A stretch of 64,000 bases of DNA from Tyto alba (GCF_018691265.1 NW_024881313.1:3960501-4024500); one strand, 5' to 3'. Positions 13,721-25,132 are shown, counted from the stretch's first letter. Notes: generated by a model from the sequence alone, not told the origin. Numbers and translations are program-made.

Positions 13721-15414
13721 TTGCTTAAGAGGAAATAATTTTATGGACCATCTAGGCCTGGTCTTGAAACCTTAGCAACGCAGCATTATAGACCAACTTT
13801 CCTAACTTAAACCTTTTGCCAACAGCAGAGATGTTTCCATGAAACAAAAGAAAAATACCACACCTCATGCATAGTTTAAAGTCACTTGTAAAGGGAATGT
13901 TTTTGGCTTCTCTCCCAGTTACTCAATATGTGAGCTCTACAACTTGATCAGAAAGGAAAAACAGGGGAAAACAGGGCAATGTATTGGAGCTGCATTCCTG
14001 CTTTTGCCTTTTGGGGCTGTAAAAAAGAACAATTCATAATTGTTCCAAACAACTGTTGTCAAAATACTTTCCTTTTTTTGGCAATGTAGACATTAATTAA
14101 TTACATCTGTGTGATTCAGGGGGCATCTCTCACTTGCCTGTAATACCTCCGTTACATGAACTAAGCGTCGTTAGAAAGACATCAGCCGCTGTAATTTGAT
14201 TTCTGTGCTGGTATTGTATATTTATTCAGTAGCTTTGCAAACAGACTTAAGCTCCCTTGTGTTGGACATATTATTTACAGAATGCCTTATAAGGGAACAG
14301 CCTGAACTGATGTATGCAGAACTGTGTGAAGTTAAGAAACCCAGAGACCTCCTGTTGAAAATCAAATTAAACTGCTGGCGACACCTGCGTAAGTTTCCCT
14401 GTTTCCCACCTTGTCTAAGCTGTACTCTGAAAAAACCTGACCCGGTCTAAATCCAAAAGTTATGAAGAACTCCCAAGTCCAAATCTCTGTCACTTCACTG
14501 AAAGAGCAGCTCATGCAGTGTCCTTTTAGGGCAGAGGCAGGCAGAGCGATGCAGCGCACGCCCAGAAGGTGCCAATGCCCTCCTCATGCTGCTGGGACAG
14601 ATACCAGTAAAAAGGAAACTGGAAAGAAATGGTTTTTGAATGGCGGTGAACACCAGTTAGGGTGCTGCTCATGGAGGTCAGAATGAATCTAAAATTAGGG
14701 TCAGTAGTCTAAAATATATATCTAGATTATTTCTGCACTGGGCAAACCATCCTATATATTGGGGATAAATTACCCCTGGAAGTGACTGCAGCTTCCAGGA
14801 GGAGTTTAGTCCAGGCTGGACGAGACAGCTAACGCTAGGTGACAAGAGTCACACCTTTCCTAACTCAGCTGGCTTTGACCCTCAGACCTGGCGGTGACAA
14901 GTTCCATGTCCCAGTGCCCCAAATTACACAGTCGGGAGGCCCATGCCATTTTAAGCAGACATACGTGCCGTAAAATCTAACCTGACGTTAGCCTGCCCGA
15001 CACGACCTGATTTGCTGCTGTGCCTCAGCCTACCTGCAGGCTGACATGCTTTAATGCCTCACGCCGCCAAAATGATACGGTAGCTTTTATTAACAAAGTT
15101 AGTGCCAATTCATGACAAAGAATGCTTGAACTATTACCCATACTTAGTTGAATCCCGCGGGAAGTTACCCGAACTGTTTTAGTAATTAGCGGCTCACCAT
15201 AACGCAAAATGATAACAGCAGCTAGGAAAGCCTGCCTGGGAAATCACCCTTGAAACAAACTTCTGAGGAGGTGTGTTTGTTGTTCAAGACACGTTTTCCA
15301 CAAATAAAATCAAAACAAACCCAGAATTCTGCGTGGGAGGGGAGGAAAAGGGAGGGGAACATATCTGGCATTTACGCATTGAAGCCCATCAAATAATGGA
15401 TGAGGAATCAGAGC

Positions 15415-15422
15415 TGACATCA
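15415..15422 (+). promoter_or_regulatory. CRE-like octamer TGACATCA
   Basis: TGACATCA is one base from the palindromic cAMP-response element TGACGTCA, the class bound by ATF/CREB and JUN heterodimers. It lies about 145 bp left of CpG island 1. A single octamer could be chance; its pairing with the reverse-complement copy 71 bp away makes it worth listing. Confidence 0.4.
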
Positions 15423-15485
15423 CGGCACAACCAAGAGTCTGGGACCTATTTGCATGTGGTTAGGAACTAAGTTCTCCTCTGCTGC

Positions 15486-15493
15486 TGATGTCA
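15486..15493 (-). promoter_or_regulatory. CRE-like octamer (reverse complement of TGACATCA)
   Basis: The plus strand reads TGATGTCA, the exact reverse complement of the octamer at 15415. The two face each other with 63 bp between them. This copy is about 65 bp left of CpG island 1, in the usual distance range for a promoter-proximal site on the plus strand. Confidence 0.4.
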
Positions 15494-15558
15494 TTTGACA
15501 AACTTGCATTAGCGATATGGATTGGCAGAACTTCCTCTTTTTCCACATAATAAACACC

Positions 15559-15895
15559 CGCGGCATACCGCCGGCCTTGGGGGACCTGGGCGCGTGGGGA
15601 ACGCGGCGAGGGGCGCGAGGTGTGGGAGAGCAGCACGGTTCACGCTGCGGGGCTGCCCAGGCGCCACCCACCCCCTGCACGCACCCACAGCCCGCTCCCG
15701 GCAACAGCACCCAGCCCGGCGACCGGGGAGTCGGCCCGCAAAGTGCCACAGCTAGCCCGCGAAAGGAACAAACGGGGCGATTCCTCTTTCACCCCTCCAG
15801 GCAAAACGGCTCAGGCTGCGTGAATGCCCACAGCGCGTGAACCGATCAGGCACGTCGTGCAAAAGCTGCTGTGGTATCCGAACACCCCCCTGCGC
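15559..15895. promoter_or_regulatory. Intronic CpG island 1, candidate internal promoter
   Basis: By hand count there are 36 CpG dinucleotides in this 337-bp stretch, in an AT-rich, CpG-poor neighbourhood. Vertebrate CpG density of this kind usually marks an unmethylated promoter or enhancer. On the plus strand it is preceded by two CRE-like octamers (15415-15422 and 15486-15493) and an ataataaa stretch (about 15547-15554). Open frames cross it on both strands, but their Gly/Ala/Pro/Arg-rich content is what GC-rich non-coding DNA gives by chance. It could serve an antisense or bidirectional transcript, or a CREB5 isoform starting downstream of exon B. Orientation cannot be decided from sequence. 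Confidence 0.6.
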
Positions 15896-16835
15896 AACAG
15901 AGCAGCAACCAATGCCCCTTCACAGTCACATTCGCTTTCCTGTGCCATTAAATGAAACAGTCCCTTAAGTTAAAAAATCAGCAAAAAGTAGAATTGAAGT
16001 TTGCTGTGCTTCTTATTTGTTTCTAGCTGTATTTTATGCATGCGTACACAGTGTCTACATACATTCTTTCCAACATATACTAGAATTGTACACTGAAAGC
16101 TTTCAAACATCCCGACCGTTTCGATTTCAGTGTACTGTGACAAGGAAAATCTATGTAATTAATCACGTTAATTCAAATGAGAATTACTTTTTGGTTGAAC
16201 TAGTGTTTTTACAATTGCCTCCAGACTTTGTGCTTTTCATTAATACTATTAGTGCTATGGAATTACTTACTCCTCATTTTATATATGCTTTTCCGTAAGT
16301 CAACTAACAAAACTAATTAGTAGCTGTGAAAGAGCATATTGATAGAATAAAAATACATAAAATAGTTCTGAGAATTCTCAGGCTGAACCCTATATATCAT
16401 GGAGTTTTGCGTAGTACTCCAGGCCCTTTCCCCTAATATAAATAAACTTATGTAAAATTGAAGGGTTTTAAACTTGCCTTTAAGAGACCATACACTTCCT
16501 GAACGAACCATTTTTAAATTACACATAAACACATGTAATCAATCTTTACTACACAGTTAGGAATTTAGCATATGGTTGGGGGTTTATGTTTTTATTTTTT
16601 TAAAGCAGGCACTTGGCACTTGTAGATGAAAACATACAATTAGCAACAATAACCTCGACTAAGGCAAAAAGCAAATTTTACAGTATCCTGCAATGACAGC
16701 ACCACTGTAAGAGCTGATTCAACAGCAGCAGCAATACCCAGCGAGGCCCAGGCAGAATCTGGATTAACAGCTTCACAAAAGCAGAGCAAAGGTGGGGAGC
16801 ATTTTTTGAGTTTGTTTTTACTGGTTTAAAGATTA

Positions 16836-17131
16836 CGGGGCACGACCGCACCTGGAGCGAGTGGATGAAAGCGCGCTGGAGTCAACCGAACAGTGACAAT
16901 TTACATTTGCCTCGGGAAAATAAAACCGCGTGTGATCTGCAGGAGCGGCTGAAGATGCTGAGCGCACCACGTGTGCTGTTTCCGGGCGCTCCCCGTTCCC
17001 GTAACGCTCGCAGGTGGCTCTTCCCAGCCCGCAGGCTGCTCCGCCGCGTCCTTAGCAGGGCGCTGGGCTGCGGCTGGCAGAGCTGCAGGACACGCCGGAG
17101 GAATGAGGCGAGATGTCTCCAAGCAACCCCG
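16836..17131. promoter_or_regulatory. Intronic CpG island 2, with E-box
   Basis: By hand count there are 29 CpG dinucleotides in about 296 bp, separated from island 1 by roughly 0.9 kb of AT-rich sequence. A perfect CACGTG E-box lies at 16968-16973. Frames of 88-91 codons are open on both strands, as expected in GC-rich DNA, and none resembles a protein I know. A second alternative promoter or an enhancer is plausible. I see no TATA box that would fix a direction. Confidence 0.5.
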
Positions 17132-18747
17132 AGATGAGCTGGGGACCTGGAGTTCACTGGGATTCATTTACAGCTCGTCCTGATTGCCTGGAGGTGGGCT
17201 AGGCAACGGAGAGCTGTGCATCAGGGGGGGCCAGGGGAACCGGCCCCGCTCTGCTCTGTGAGCACAGAGACCCGTCAGTTCCCATGTGCCTCAAATCTTT
17301 CGGCCTCACCTCCCGCTCCACTGCCTGGGGGCTCCACGGTCTCAGGGAATTTCACCTGGGCACCACTGCATCCCTCACACTCTGACAGGTACCTGCCCTG
17401 CTGACCATGCAGGGCGTTGGAGCAGGAGAGGGAGAGGGGCAGGAAGGTTATGCAGAAACCAGGCACCACAAAAAAACCATCGTATTCCTCAGCCAACAGC
17501 CCAGTACCCTCTCCCACCACAGAATTGGAGTGTTTGGAACACACCATCACACAACTCTGCACCCGCATGCCTGCTCTGGTCACAGGCCAGCATAACACAG
17601 CCTCACGCACCTGATTTCCAGGGACCTGAGAGGTCTGCGTAATTACAAAAGCAAATAAAAAGGGGGAAGAAGAAGGATGCAAGTACATGTAGTTAAAATA
17701 AGATTCCTTGAGGCTTCCAGAGATGCATGTAAAAATCCTACACAGCTTTAGTTTTTGGAAGCTCCTATCATGCAGGTAGAAACAGATAGATGGTGCAGGA
17801 ACATCATGGACCAAGACATAATCCTGCTGCAGATTACATTCCCTGATCCTGTACTAGCACAAGGGTGATTACACCGAGGGCAGGCAGGTAGCTTGGCTGG
17901 GATTGTTTGGTAGACAAAAATAATTTAAATTGCCCTGGATTGAGGCTGTTCCCAGGAACACCAGTTTATCCATCCCCACCAGCACACACACCCCCCCTGC
18001 CCCTAAAATGGGGTCCCTCCCCGAACTGCCTCTTTGTAAATTTAGTTCTATATTCCTAATCCATTCATTTCCTTAAAGTTTAATTACTTCAAGGATTAAG
18101 AAAAACAGAAGAGTGCAAAGAGGAGAAAAAGAGCCTTCTTAAAAGTGAAATCAAAGCTGCGGGAACAGCACTCAAAGCTGAATATCCCTGTTTATTTACA
18201 GAGTGGGTACAACACAGACAGCAGCAGTCTGAGCCCTCCCTGGCTACCTCGCCAGCTCGCCCCAGTGCCGACTCGGGCAGACCACCCACGCCAGGGTATC
18301 ACGGGCTCGGTGCCCACGCAGCCTTTGGCCCTGCTTCTGAAGCTGCCAGCAAAGATGCCAATTAGGGCCAGCAGCGATTTGGACACCTGTCTGTTCCGAA
18401 CCCGCGTGAGACCACCAACTAACACTTTACACACAGGCTCCAAAGCAGCTATCGCTTTCCAGCTCGACTTCTGTGGGCTGGATTTGAACTACTGACCTGG
18501 AAGCAAAAGGCTCATTTATGCTCGGGCTGCAAGAGCCTGAATTCCTCCCCCTCCGCTTTCTGACTCTCGGTCTTTCCAAAGTCGGACAAAAACAGGACAC
18601 AGACATTTGGGAAAGAAGCAATGGCCACCAGAAAATATAATTAAAGCATAACAAGACTGGGCTTTAAAATGCACATTGAGACAAAGGGAGGTTTTGGCGG
18701 GAGTGAGGATGATGGGGGAGGCAAGGGGATGCTGACAGGTGGCCAAG

Positions 18748-18784
18748 GGCAGGAGGAGGAGGAAGGAGAGGGAGGGGAAGCAGA
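18748..18784. repeat. GGA-rich purine tract
   Basis: Runs of gaggaggagg, aaggagaggg and aggggaag, part of a wider purine-skewed stretch from about 18670. It contains G runs suited to quadruplex formation. Confidence 0.8.
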
Positions 18785-19080
18785 GCACCCACTCCTTCCG
18801 GCAGCCCTGCAAGTTTCCTCTTGCTTCTGCCCCATAACCTTTCCTTTCCTAGAATAGAGTCAGATGCAAGTTACACCAAAGGACAGAATTGGAAAGAAGC
18901 ACAGGCATTTGCTCTTTTGTGTCGCATTTACTGTGTTCTCCCAATAAAAGCAACTCATGCTGCATGTCCAGTTTCCAGAGACTGAACGTGACTATTTGAA
19001 GTGCTACCCGGGTACTTGTTTTTTGCCCACACCTCTCTGGACACCCTTTTCTTTTTGCAGGGTCTGTATACAACTATGTG

Positions 19081-19117
19081 TTTTTTTTTTTTTTTTCTTT
19101 TTTTTTTTTTTCCCCCC
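19081..19117. repeat. T-rich tract (T16 C T14 C6)
   Basis: Two long T runs with a single C, then six C. A strong pyrimidine asymmetry on plus. Confidence 0.95.
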
Positions 19118-19440
19118 TAGTTTTGGCTTCATTTATTCCCCTACTTGTATGTCATTGTTCATTGCACCATCACTCTGTCTGTCACGCTGGCTTGTTTCTC
19201 TCCCTTCTCTCCTTGTGCTGCCACAGTCCCAAACTCCCAACTGGGGAAGAGAGGGCAAGGAGAAGCACAGATGTTAGTTCAGACAGACCAGCGGCACCTC
19301 TCAGCCTGCCATTTGCAACTCCAACACTTAATGAGTAAGTCAGTTGTTGTAGGGGGCAGAAAAAACAGAAATTATTTTGGTGTTTGGGGGATGCATGGAG
19401 CAGAGATAAAAGAGCACCAGAGCTCCTGTTTCTACATGGA

Positions 19441-19442
<2 letters not shown>

Positions 19443-19476
<34 letters not shown>
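19443..19476. repeat. (AC)17 microsatellite
   Basis: There are 17 uninterrupted AC units. It is the longest perfect dinucleotide repeat in the window and likely polymorphic. Confidence 0.97.
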
Positions 19477-19478
<2 letters not shown>

Positions 19479-20523
19479 TTTCGCCTGGCAACCCAGGATG
19501 AACAAAGTCTTGTCCCATGTAACCCAAAAATGGCTACTTTTCCCAGGGAAAAGGCTCCCCAAACTTCTCTGTCTGCCTCACCAGCTCCTACTTGGGCAAA
19601 GACAAAGGTACTGAATGAGCCACAAAGTCTTTCTAAAACTTTTATGATTTTACTTTGATAACACTTGTGGCTCAACCCACTGCCTGTGAGGTGAGGTAAA
19701 AAAAAATAAATGCCAAAATGGGTGGATAAACACTGGTATTGGCTTGGTCAGAAGCCTTCTGCAGCAGGAACATAGTACTGAGTGTCCTGCTTCCAGAAAC
19801 ATCAGACATGGGCATATCGGTCTGACCTCAAGAGGGGAAGAGTTCGATAGGTGAGATAGAAACAGGCTACTCCAGTAAGCCTGGGTCAAGAAGAGTGGTG
19901 GGTTCACTGCCGCACAACACGGCAGAGGCAATCATGAGCAGGAAGGTATTTCTATTTCAAACAGATTCATTGGGAACTCATGGAGCCACACTGGGAAGCC
20001 AAAGCAGCAAGAGGTGGCGTGGGATGAAACCAGAGCCCCTTTGGCTCCCGCGCTGGGTGGCGAGGCTGGGATGGACAGTCTCGTTTGAAATAGCAGCTGC
20101 TCCAAGTCTACCCCGGTTTGTGAGCTTGGAGAGCCTTGTGGAAAAAGGGCGAGAAGGGCTTGCTCACTAGGCAGGTTTTTCCAAGTTCTCAGAGCTCTAA
20201 TTATGATGGTGGGTGAGGAGAGGCGATTTGCCAGTGTACCCTTGGCAACCTGTTTATATGGTCTTTAAAGTTAATGCAAGGAATAGGTAAAATATGAACT
20301 GACATACGGATTTAGCAAATCTCGCACTCCTTCAAACGCTGCTTTGCTATGTCACCCTTCCACTGCCCAGCTCTCAGACACACACACCCCAGGATATGCC
20401 ATACTGTATATTTGTGAGAGTTCTCACTAGGTACAAAGGTGATGCCAATAGGAAGCCATCAGTCTTTATAAAGTTGAGTCATTTCTTTTTAAAAGAATGA
20501 GGGGGAAAAAGCCCTTTGATGGG

Positions 20524-20625
20524 CCCAGCACTGCTCCCCCTGATGCTGGCATAAATCCTGAACATCAGTGAGTATTACAAAGGGACCACTCAGGATTTAT
20601 GCCACATAAGTCAGAGCAGAATGAG
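20524..20625. repeat. Palindromic ancient amniote-type repeat
   Basis: Perfect 15-bp inverted arms, tggcataaatcctga at 20547-20561 and its reverse complement at 20590-20604, flank a 28-bp loop. The outer sequence (gggcccagcac… and …agcagaatgaggcctgat) resembles the 'ggcctgattctgctct' ends of an old interspersed repeat common in sauropsid introns. The family name is uncertain to me; the palindrome itself is directly visible. Confidence 0.65.
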
Positions 20626-21420
20626 GCCTGATAACTGTTTATTTTTTTTAAAATGAAGGCTTTAAAATAAACCATATGGATTTTCACTCATATTAGATGT
20701 GTAAAGAGGTCTCTGAAGAGCAGTTTGTAAAAGCAGAGAAAACCATATACTGTGCATCAGACCATATAGTAGAGGCAGGAATGCATCTAGAGCCCTGCGA
20801 GAGGCATTCAGCTCCACAGGCAGTGCCCGCGGTGACTCTGGCTCGGGCAAAAGCGCTGTATTCCTTTAAGCACAAGCTGGTGCACCATGTAGCAGAGAGG
20901 CTGTAGATTCAGCTGTGTTCTTACCTCACTTTCCCTTCTGCAGTGACCTCATCCTGTTACAATGCTACTATTCATGCAGATGGGGTGGAAGACTGCATAC
21001 AAAAGTTTCATTTAGGCACATAAACATGAATATTTAGCCTGTTTGATTATAAATGAAAGCCAAATACTTCAACTTTTTGCAATCTGGGAGAGACTTTTTT
21101 ATGTTTTAGTAATCCTGATTTTACAGGCCAGCATTGAAAAACAATATAATGAACCACACGTAATAATTTCTCTGATAACCATGTTAATATTCTTGTCCTC
21201 AGTGATCTCACAGCAGCTTCTTTTGCTTAGAAATATTAGAGGGAGAGGGAAGGAGAGCATATGCAAACATGCACCAGGAGAAGATAAAAGATTGATTAAA
21301 AAAAAACCCCAACCCTGATTCTGATTCTCAGCAACTGTAAACTGGCATTGCTGAAGTCAACATTGCTCCATAGATATTAACTTAGTCCTTTCTGAAGCTC
21401 TAACCTTAAGCTGCTAGTAA

Positions 21421-21454
21421 TACATATATATACACACACACATATATATATATG
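21421..21454. repeat. Compound TA/CA microsatellite
   Basis: A tatata block, a cacacaca block, then another tatata block. It is purine-pyrimidine alternating throughout. Confidence 0.9.
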
Positions 21455-22020
21455 CTATTTCACTAAGCGGTTGCTGTGTCCCTCTCTGTGACTCTGAGAG
21501 TTTTTAACTGTGCATAAAAATAGCGATGGACACTGAATATTCCACTGTTGAACCTTCTGAAGCTCAGGGGATGGCTGCTTACTCATGCCACTTGTATCAG
21601 TCCCCTGGCTGGGGAGCCTCGGCTGCCCCCAGTTGGGAGCCAGTCAGAGAACCCAGTGTTAGTTAGCCTGGAATTAGCTCTTAACCGAAGTGCTCCATTA
21701 ACTCTACCAGGAGCTTTGGCTCCTGATTTAGACAGGTGTCTCAAATCGCGCTGTGTAAATAAACCCCATAGCTAGACCTGACACTCCACCAATTTCAAAT
21801 GAAGAAGATGAGCAATTAAATCATTTTGCACCCTATTTCCTCTGCTTGGCTGTTCTCAGCCAGAGCTACCTCCCTGCCACGTCAACATCTCAGTGCTGAT
21901 TCTGAACAACTCCACGGGGTACAGTCATTTGTGTTGACTATATCTCAGGTACTTGCGTGGTTACTACTGCAGAGCTTAGGTGGTCTTACTGAATTCTGCT
22001 GCCCATGGTTTTTGCTGCAT

Positions 22021-22164
22021 CTCTTTATAATAAAAGAGTTTCTATCACATGTTGCTCTGTATAAGCAATCACACAACACAGCTGGTGGGAGCAAACTGCA
22101 GCAAAATAGGACTATTTACAGAAATCGTGACACTTTTCACTGCTCCAGAGTAAGAGCACTCCAG
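22021..22164 (+). repeat. Left arm of 144-bp inverted repeat pair
   Basis: This segment starts ctctttataataaaagagt and ends actccag. It matches the reverse complement of 23355-23498 at about 83% identity by manual alignment (24 differences). A 37-bp core at 22071-22107 is identical. Similarity stops at the ends given. I cannot name the family. The level of divergence and the sharp boundaries suggest two copies of one dispersed element, or the long terminal inverted repeats of a degraded DNA transposon. I see no matching target-site duplication next to the outer ends. Confidence 0.85.
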
Positions 22165-23354
22165 TTTTGCATGGGTGTCCAGTAACACTTAGAGTCTAAA
22201 TTCAAATAAACACTTCGCAATTCACACACATAATACATTCACTATGACAGCTATTCATGTGTGGCCTAATCATAAACATATTACAAGTAAAAGGAACCAT
22301 TTAATTTGACTTGGGTAGTCCTAGGGGTTGTTCCCATCACTGATACATAATTTTCTTTGGCCCTGTTCAAGTGATCCCTGATGCCTTTCTGTGTTCACCT
22401 CACCTTGTTACACTGTACATGTCTTTTTAAATTCCTATCCTTCTTCAAAGGTCACATTTCTGCCTGTAGCTGAGATTGCTCTCAAGTTTCTTCCTTCCCT
22501 TTTGAAAGTTTCTCTGGTTTACATCCTTCTTTGATGGTCCTTACCTTCATCCTCTCCACTTTGTTAAAAAAAAAAAAAAAACAACGAGGAGTGAGTTGAA
22601 TTTCTGTCCTGTGAGCAGTCTGGGAAGGGACAGAACTGTCCACCACAACTCAGGAACTGTCAACACTTTAGGCGTTGCTGGCCAACACTGGCTAGGGAAT
22701 CAGCAAAATATTTTGCCACTCCTCCCTGCTCTCCATCCATGGTAATCTTTTACTCCCTTCCTAACCACAGTCTTGCATCCCTAGACAGCCCCATCAACAT
22801 CTGGAATCTACCCCATCCTTTGCAGCCAAATCCCAATCTGCTGAACTGCCTCAGGTTCGAGAAAACATTGCCCAGATCAAGACAAAACTAACGATACGAT
22901 GAAGAAAATGGTTAGCTCCCAAATGGGACCTTGATGTCCATGGGGGCTAGCACCCAGAGCAGACTGAGGCTGACAGTGGGTATGCACCAACATAAAATAT
23001 TCTGGGAAAATTACTTCCTGTGATCCACCTGCTAAATTACAGCTCTTATATCTCGTGCTTCTTGCGCTTGCAGTTTTCCCACTTACTGTCAAGGAGGGAC
23101 AGGGTTATGATGAGAAAGGGAAAGAGCAGACTTGGACTCTGCAAAGCAGATCTGAGAGAAGATTTTTGCTATAAATTTGCTAGCCAGTTAATTAAACACA
23201 TCTTTACAGGGATCCGAGTAGCTATTAATCTCAAACCAATGATGTTTAGAATTTTACAAGCAATTTTGTCTGATAATTTATACAGACTCCTTCAGCTGTC
23301 TTGCCGAAGAAAATCCATCAGTAGCATTTATGAATTCGCATTTCTGGATGGAAT
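22165..23354. other. Spacer between the inverted arms
   Basis: About 1.19 kb separates the arms. It contains a pyrimidine-rich stretch (22440-22560), an A run (22566-22581), and otherwise mixed sequence. I find no transposase-like frame; the longest frame is 120 codons at 23020-23382 on plus and overlaps the right arm. If the pair is a transposon, it is non-autonomous. Confidence 0.5.
22566..22581. repeat. Poly-A run (16 nt)
   Basis: Sixteen A inside the spacer of the inverted repeat pair. Confidence 0.95.
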
Positions 23355-23498
23355 CTGGATCGCTCCTATTCCAGAACAGTGAGAAGCGTCACAGTTCTTG
23401 TAAATAGTCCCATTTTGCTGCAGTTTGCTCCCACCAGCTGTGTTGTGTGCCTGCTCATACATAGCAACCCATGATAATAACTCTTCTATTATAAAGAG
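23355..23498 (-). repeat. Right arm of 144-bp inverted repeat pair
   Basis: This is the inverted partner of 22021-22164. The identical core lies at 23412-23448 and reads, on minus, acacaacacagctggtggga onward. The outer end runs into an AG-rich stretch and a 12-base C run (23511-23522). In both arms the frame read outward to inward is open for about 49 codons and gives similar peptides (shared NTAGGSKLQQN). That may simply follow from nucleotide identity. Confidence 0.85.
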
Positions 23499-23510
23499 AG
23501 AGAGACACAA

Positions 23511-23522
23511 CCCCCCCCCCCC
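23511..23522. repeat. Poly-C run (12 nt)
   Basis: Twelve C, 12 bp outside the right inverted arm, after an agagagagac stretch. Confidence 0.95.
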
Positions 23523-23899
23523 TTCCTTTCACATTTGTCAGCGTATGCTGAGGCGCTGAGGGACACCTAACCATGTGGCGTGTGTTGCAAACCCGCTCTC
23601 CTTCTTCACTGGCTAGTGGGAAACATTCACCGGGTCCCTACACACGTTCTGGCATCTGGTAAAGGTTTAAGAATTCCTCATCTTCAGAGAATCATCTTTC
23701 AAATCGAGATGAACTCTCAAAAGATGACAACTCTGACCCAAAAAGCATTTCAAATGCTGCACTTGCAGAAAACTGATTGTTGCAAGATTCCCCTGTGATG
23801 ATTAAGCGAATGTTTGGGAAGACCCTGAAAACTGCAGAAAAGAAAAAATTGGCGTTGTTATTCCGTGTAAACTCATCCCTGACAGATTAGATTTTACCC

Positions 23900-24260
23900 A
23901 GTGGCACTTTCAATTACATGCCTCAAATAAGGTTTTAATTTAGATTTAATAAGACAGTTATTGCATGCTAATTAAATACTAATGGATTATTAAAAACATA
24001 TTTTCTGCAGGTTTAACAATCCTGTAGTAAGCACATCTATCTAAACCTGAATACACATGGTTTTAATCAGTCATTGGAATTAAGTTAAAACATAATTGCT
24101 GAAAGTTGAAGTATACGATTGGACTCAAGAAGACAATTACAGTATGTCTATTACACAAACATGGATTTGATGGAAGAATTAATAGGCAATAATTATATTT
24201 ATCTGCTAAATAATGCTATTGATTTAGAAGTATTCATATGCCATGTGTATTAACTGTACT
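23900..24260. promoter_or_regulatory. Candidate conserved non-coding element (AT-rich)
   Basis: AT-rich sequence with repeated homeodomain-type cores (taattaaat, ttaatcagtcattggaatt, aggcaataattatattt), without transposon signs. Enhancer function is a guess that needs conservation data. Confidence 0.3.
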
Positions 24261-25092
24261 TAAATGTAAAAAGGATATAGAAGAACAAATACATTGCATT
24301 AAGCAGACTCATGCGCAGGACCGATCAGGAAACTGCCCTTCTTTTAAAAATTATTCTTGACTAAAGGACATTTCATTATTCTTAGACACAGATTTTTGCT
24401 TAGAAGTAGTATAGTGCACTTTTTATATAGTGTCTGTTAACAAAAATATATCTTTATCACTTGCCAAGAATGATGTCACATTTTTAGTCTTTGGCCAAAT
24501 CCTTAGCCAACTGGAGTCTACTTCTGAAGCATGTAAAACTATTTATCCTTCAAAAAATCTGGCAATCTCATTGAACACTTCTACACATATTGATGCATTA
24601 GGTACCCCTAGCAACACAATAAATAGAAAATCATCTGGAAGATTATTTTAACTAATGAGATAATTTAGTAATTACAGGTGTTTTAATCAGCACTGGTAAA
24701 GACATCCTTACAAATAATTTCTTGTTTAATGACCAACCGTACTCTGTTGCTCTGGATCACAGAAGTCACAGGAAGAGGCTGCCCCACTGAAGTCCGTACC
24801 ATGCCTGAGCCCATGCAGAGCGGATACGGCCAGCAGAGCAAACCCTCCTCATGATACCTTTAATTAATACTTGGGACTGTAGAATGTCAGTTACTGAAGC
24901 AAACTGTACACACTGAAGCTATTACCAGCTTTTTAGGATATTCTTACACGTCTCTGCACTACTGACACAAGCCTGACGATATAAAGCAATCGTGCCCACC
25001 TTTCTGCAACGCGGGGATTACCACCATTTGTTAATCTATCCATGCTTTCTGCTCTTGGCAGATCCCTCTCAAAATCTTCCGCAGAATGATCA

Positions 25093-25132
25093 GCTTGGAA
25101 AGGGAATAATATCCTTGGGAAGGGAATAATAT
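25093..25132. repeat. 20-bp tandem duplication
   Basis: Two adjacent 20-bp units (25093-25112 and 25113-25132) share the aagggaataatat block and differ at two positions. This is a recent tandem duplication. Confidence 0.85.

Noticed and set aside
13262..13738. 158-codon plus-strand frame, Pro/Ser-rich
   Set aside because: Composition follows from the C-rich tract it spans; frames are open on the opposite strand too.
17275..17814. 179-codon minus-strand frame near CpG island 2
   Set aside because: It is in the CREB5 sense direction but matches no CREB5 segment, has no recognised domain and no clear splice signals. GC-rich DNA has few stops.
19384..19614. Frames with His-Thr or Val-Cys repeats
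   Set aside because: They are translations of the (AC)17 microsatellite, not protein repeats. I also checked whether the His run might be the CREB5 His-rich exon; it is not.
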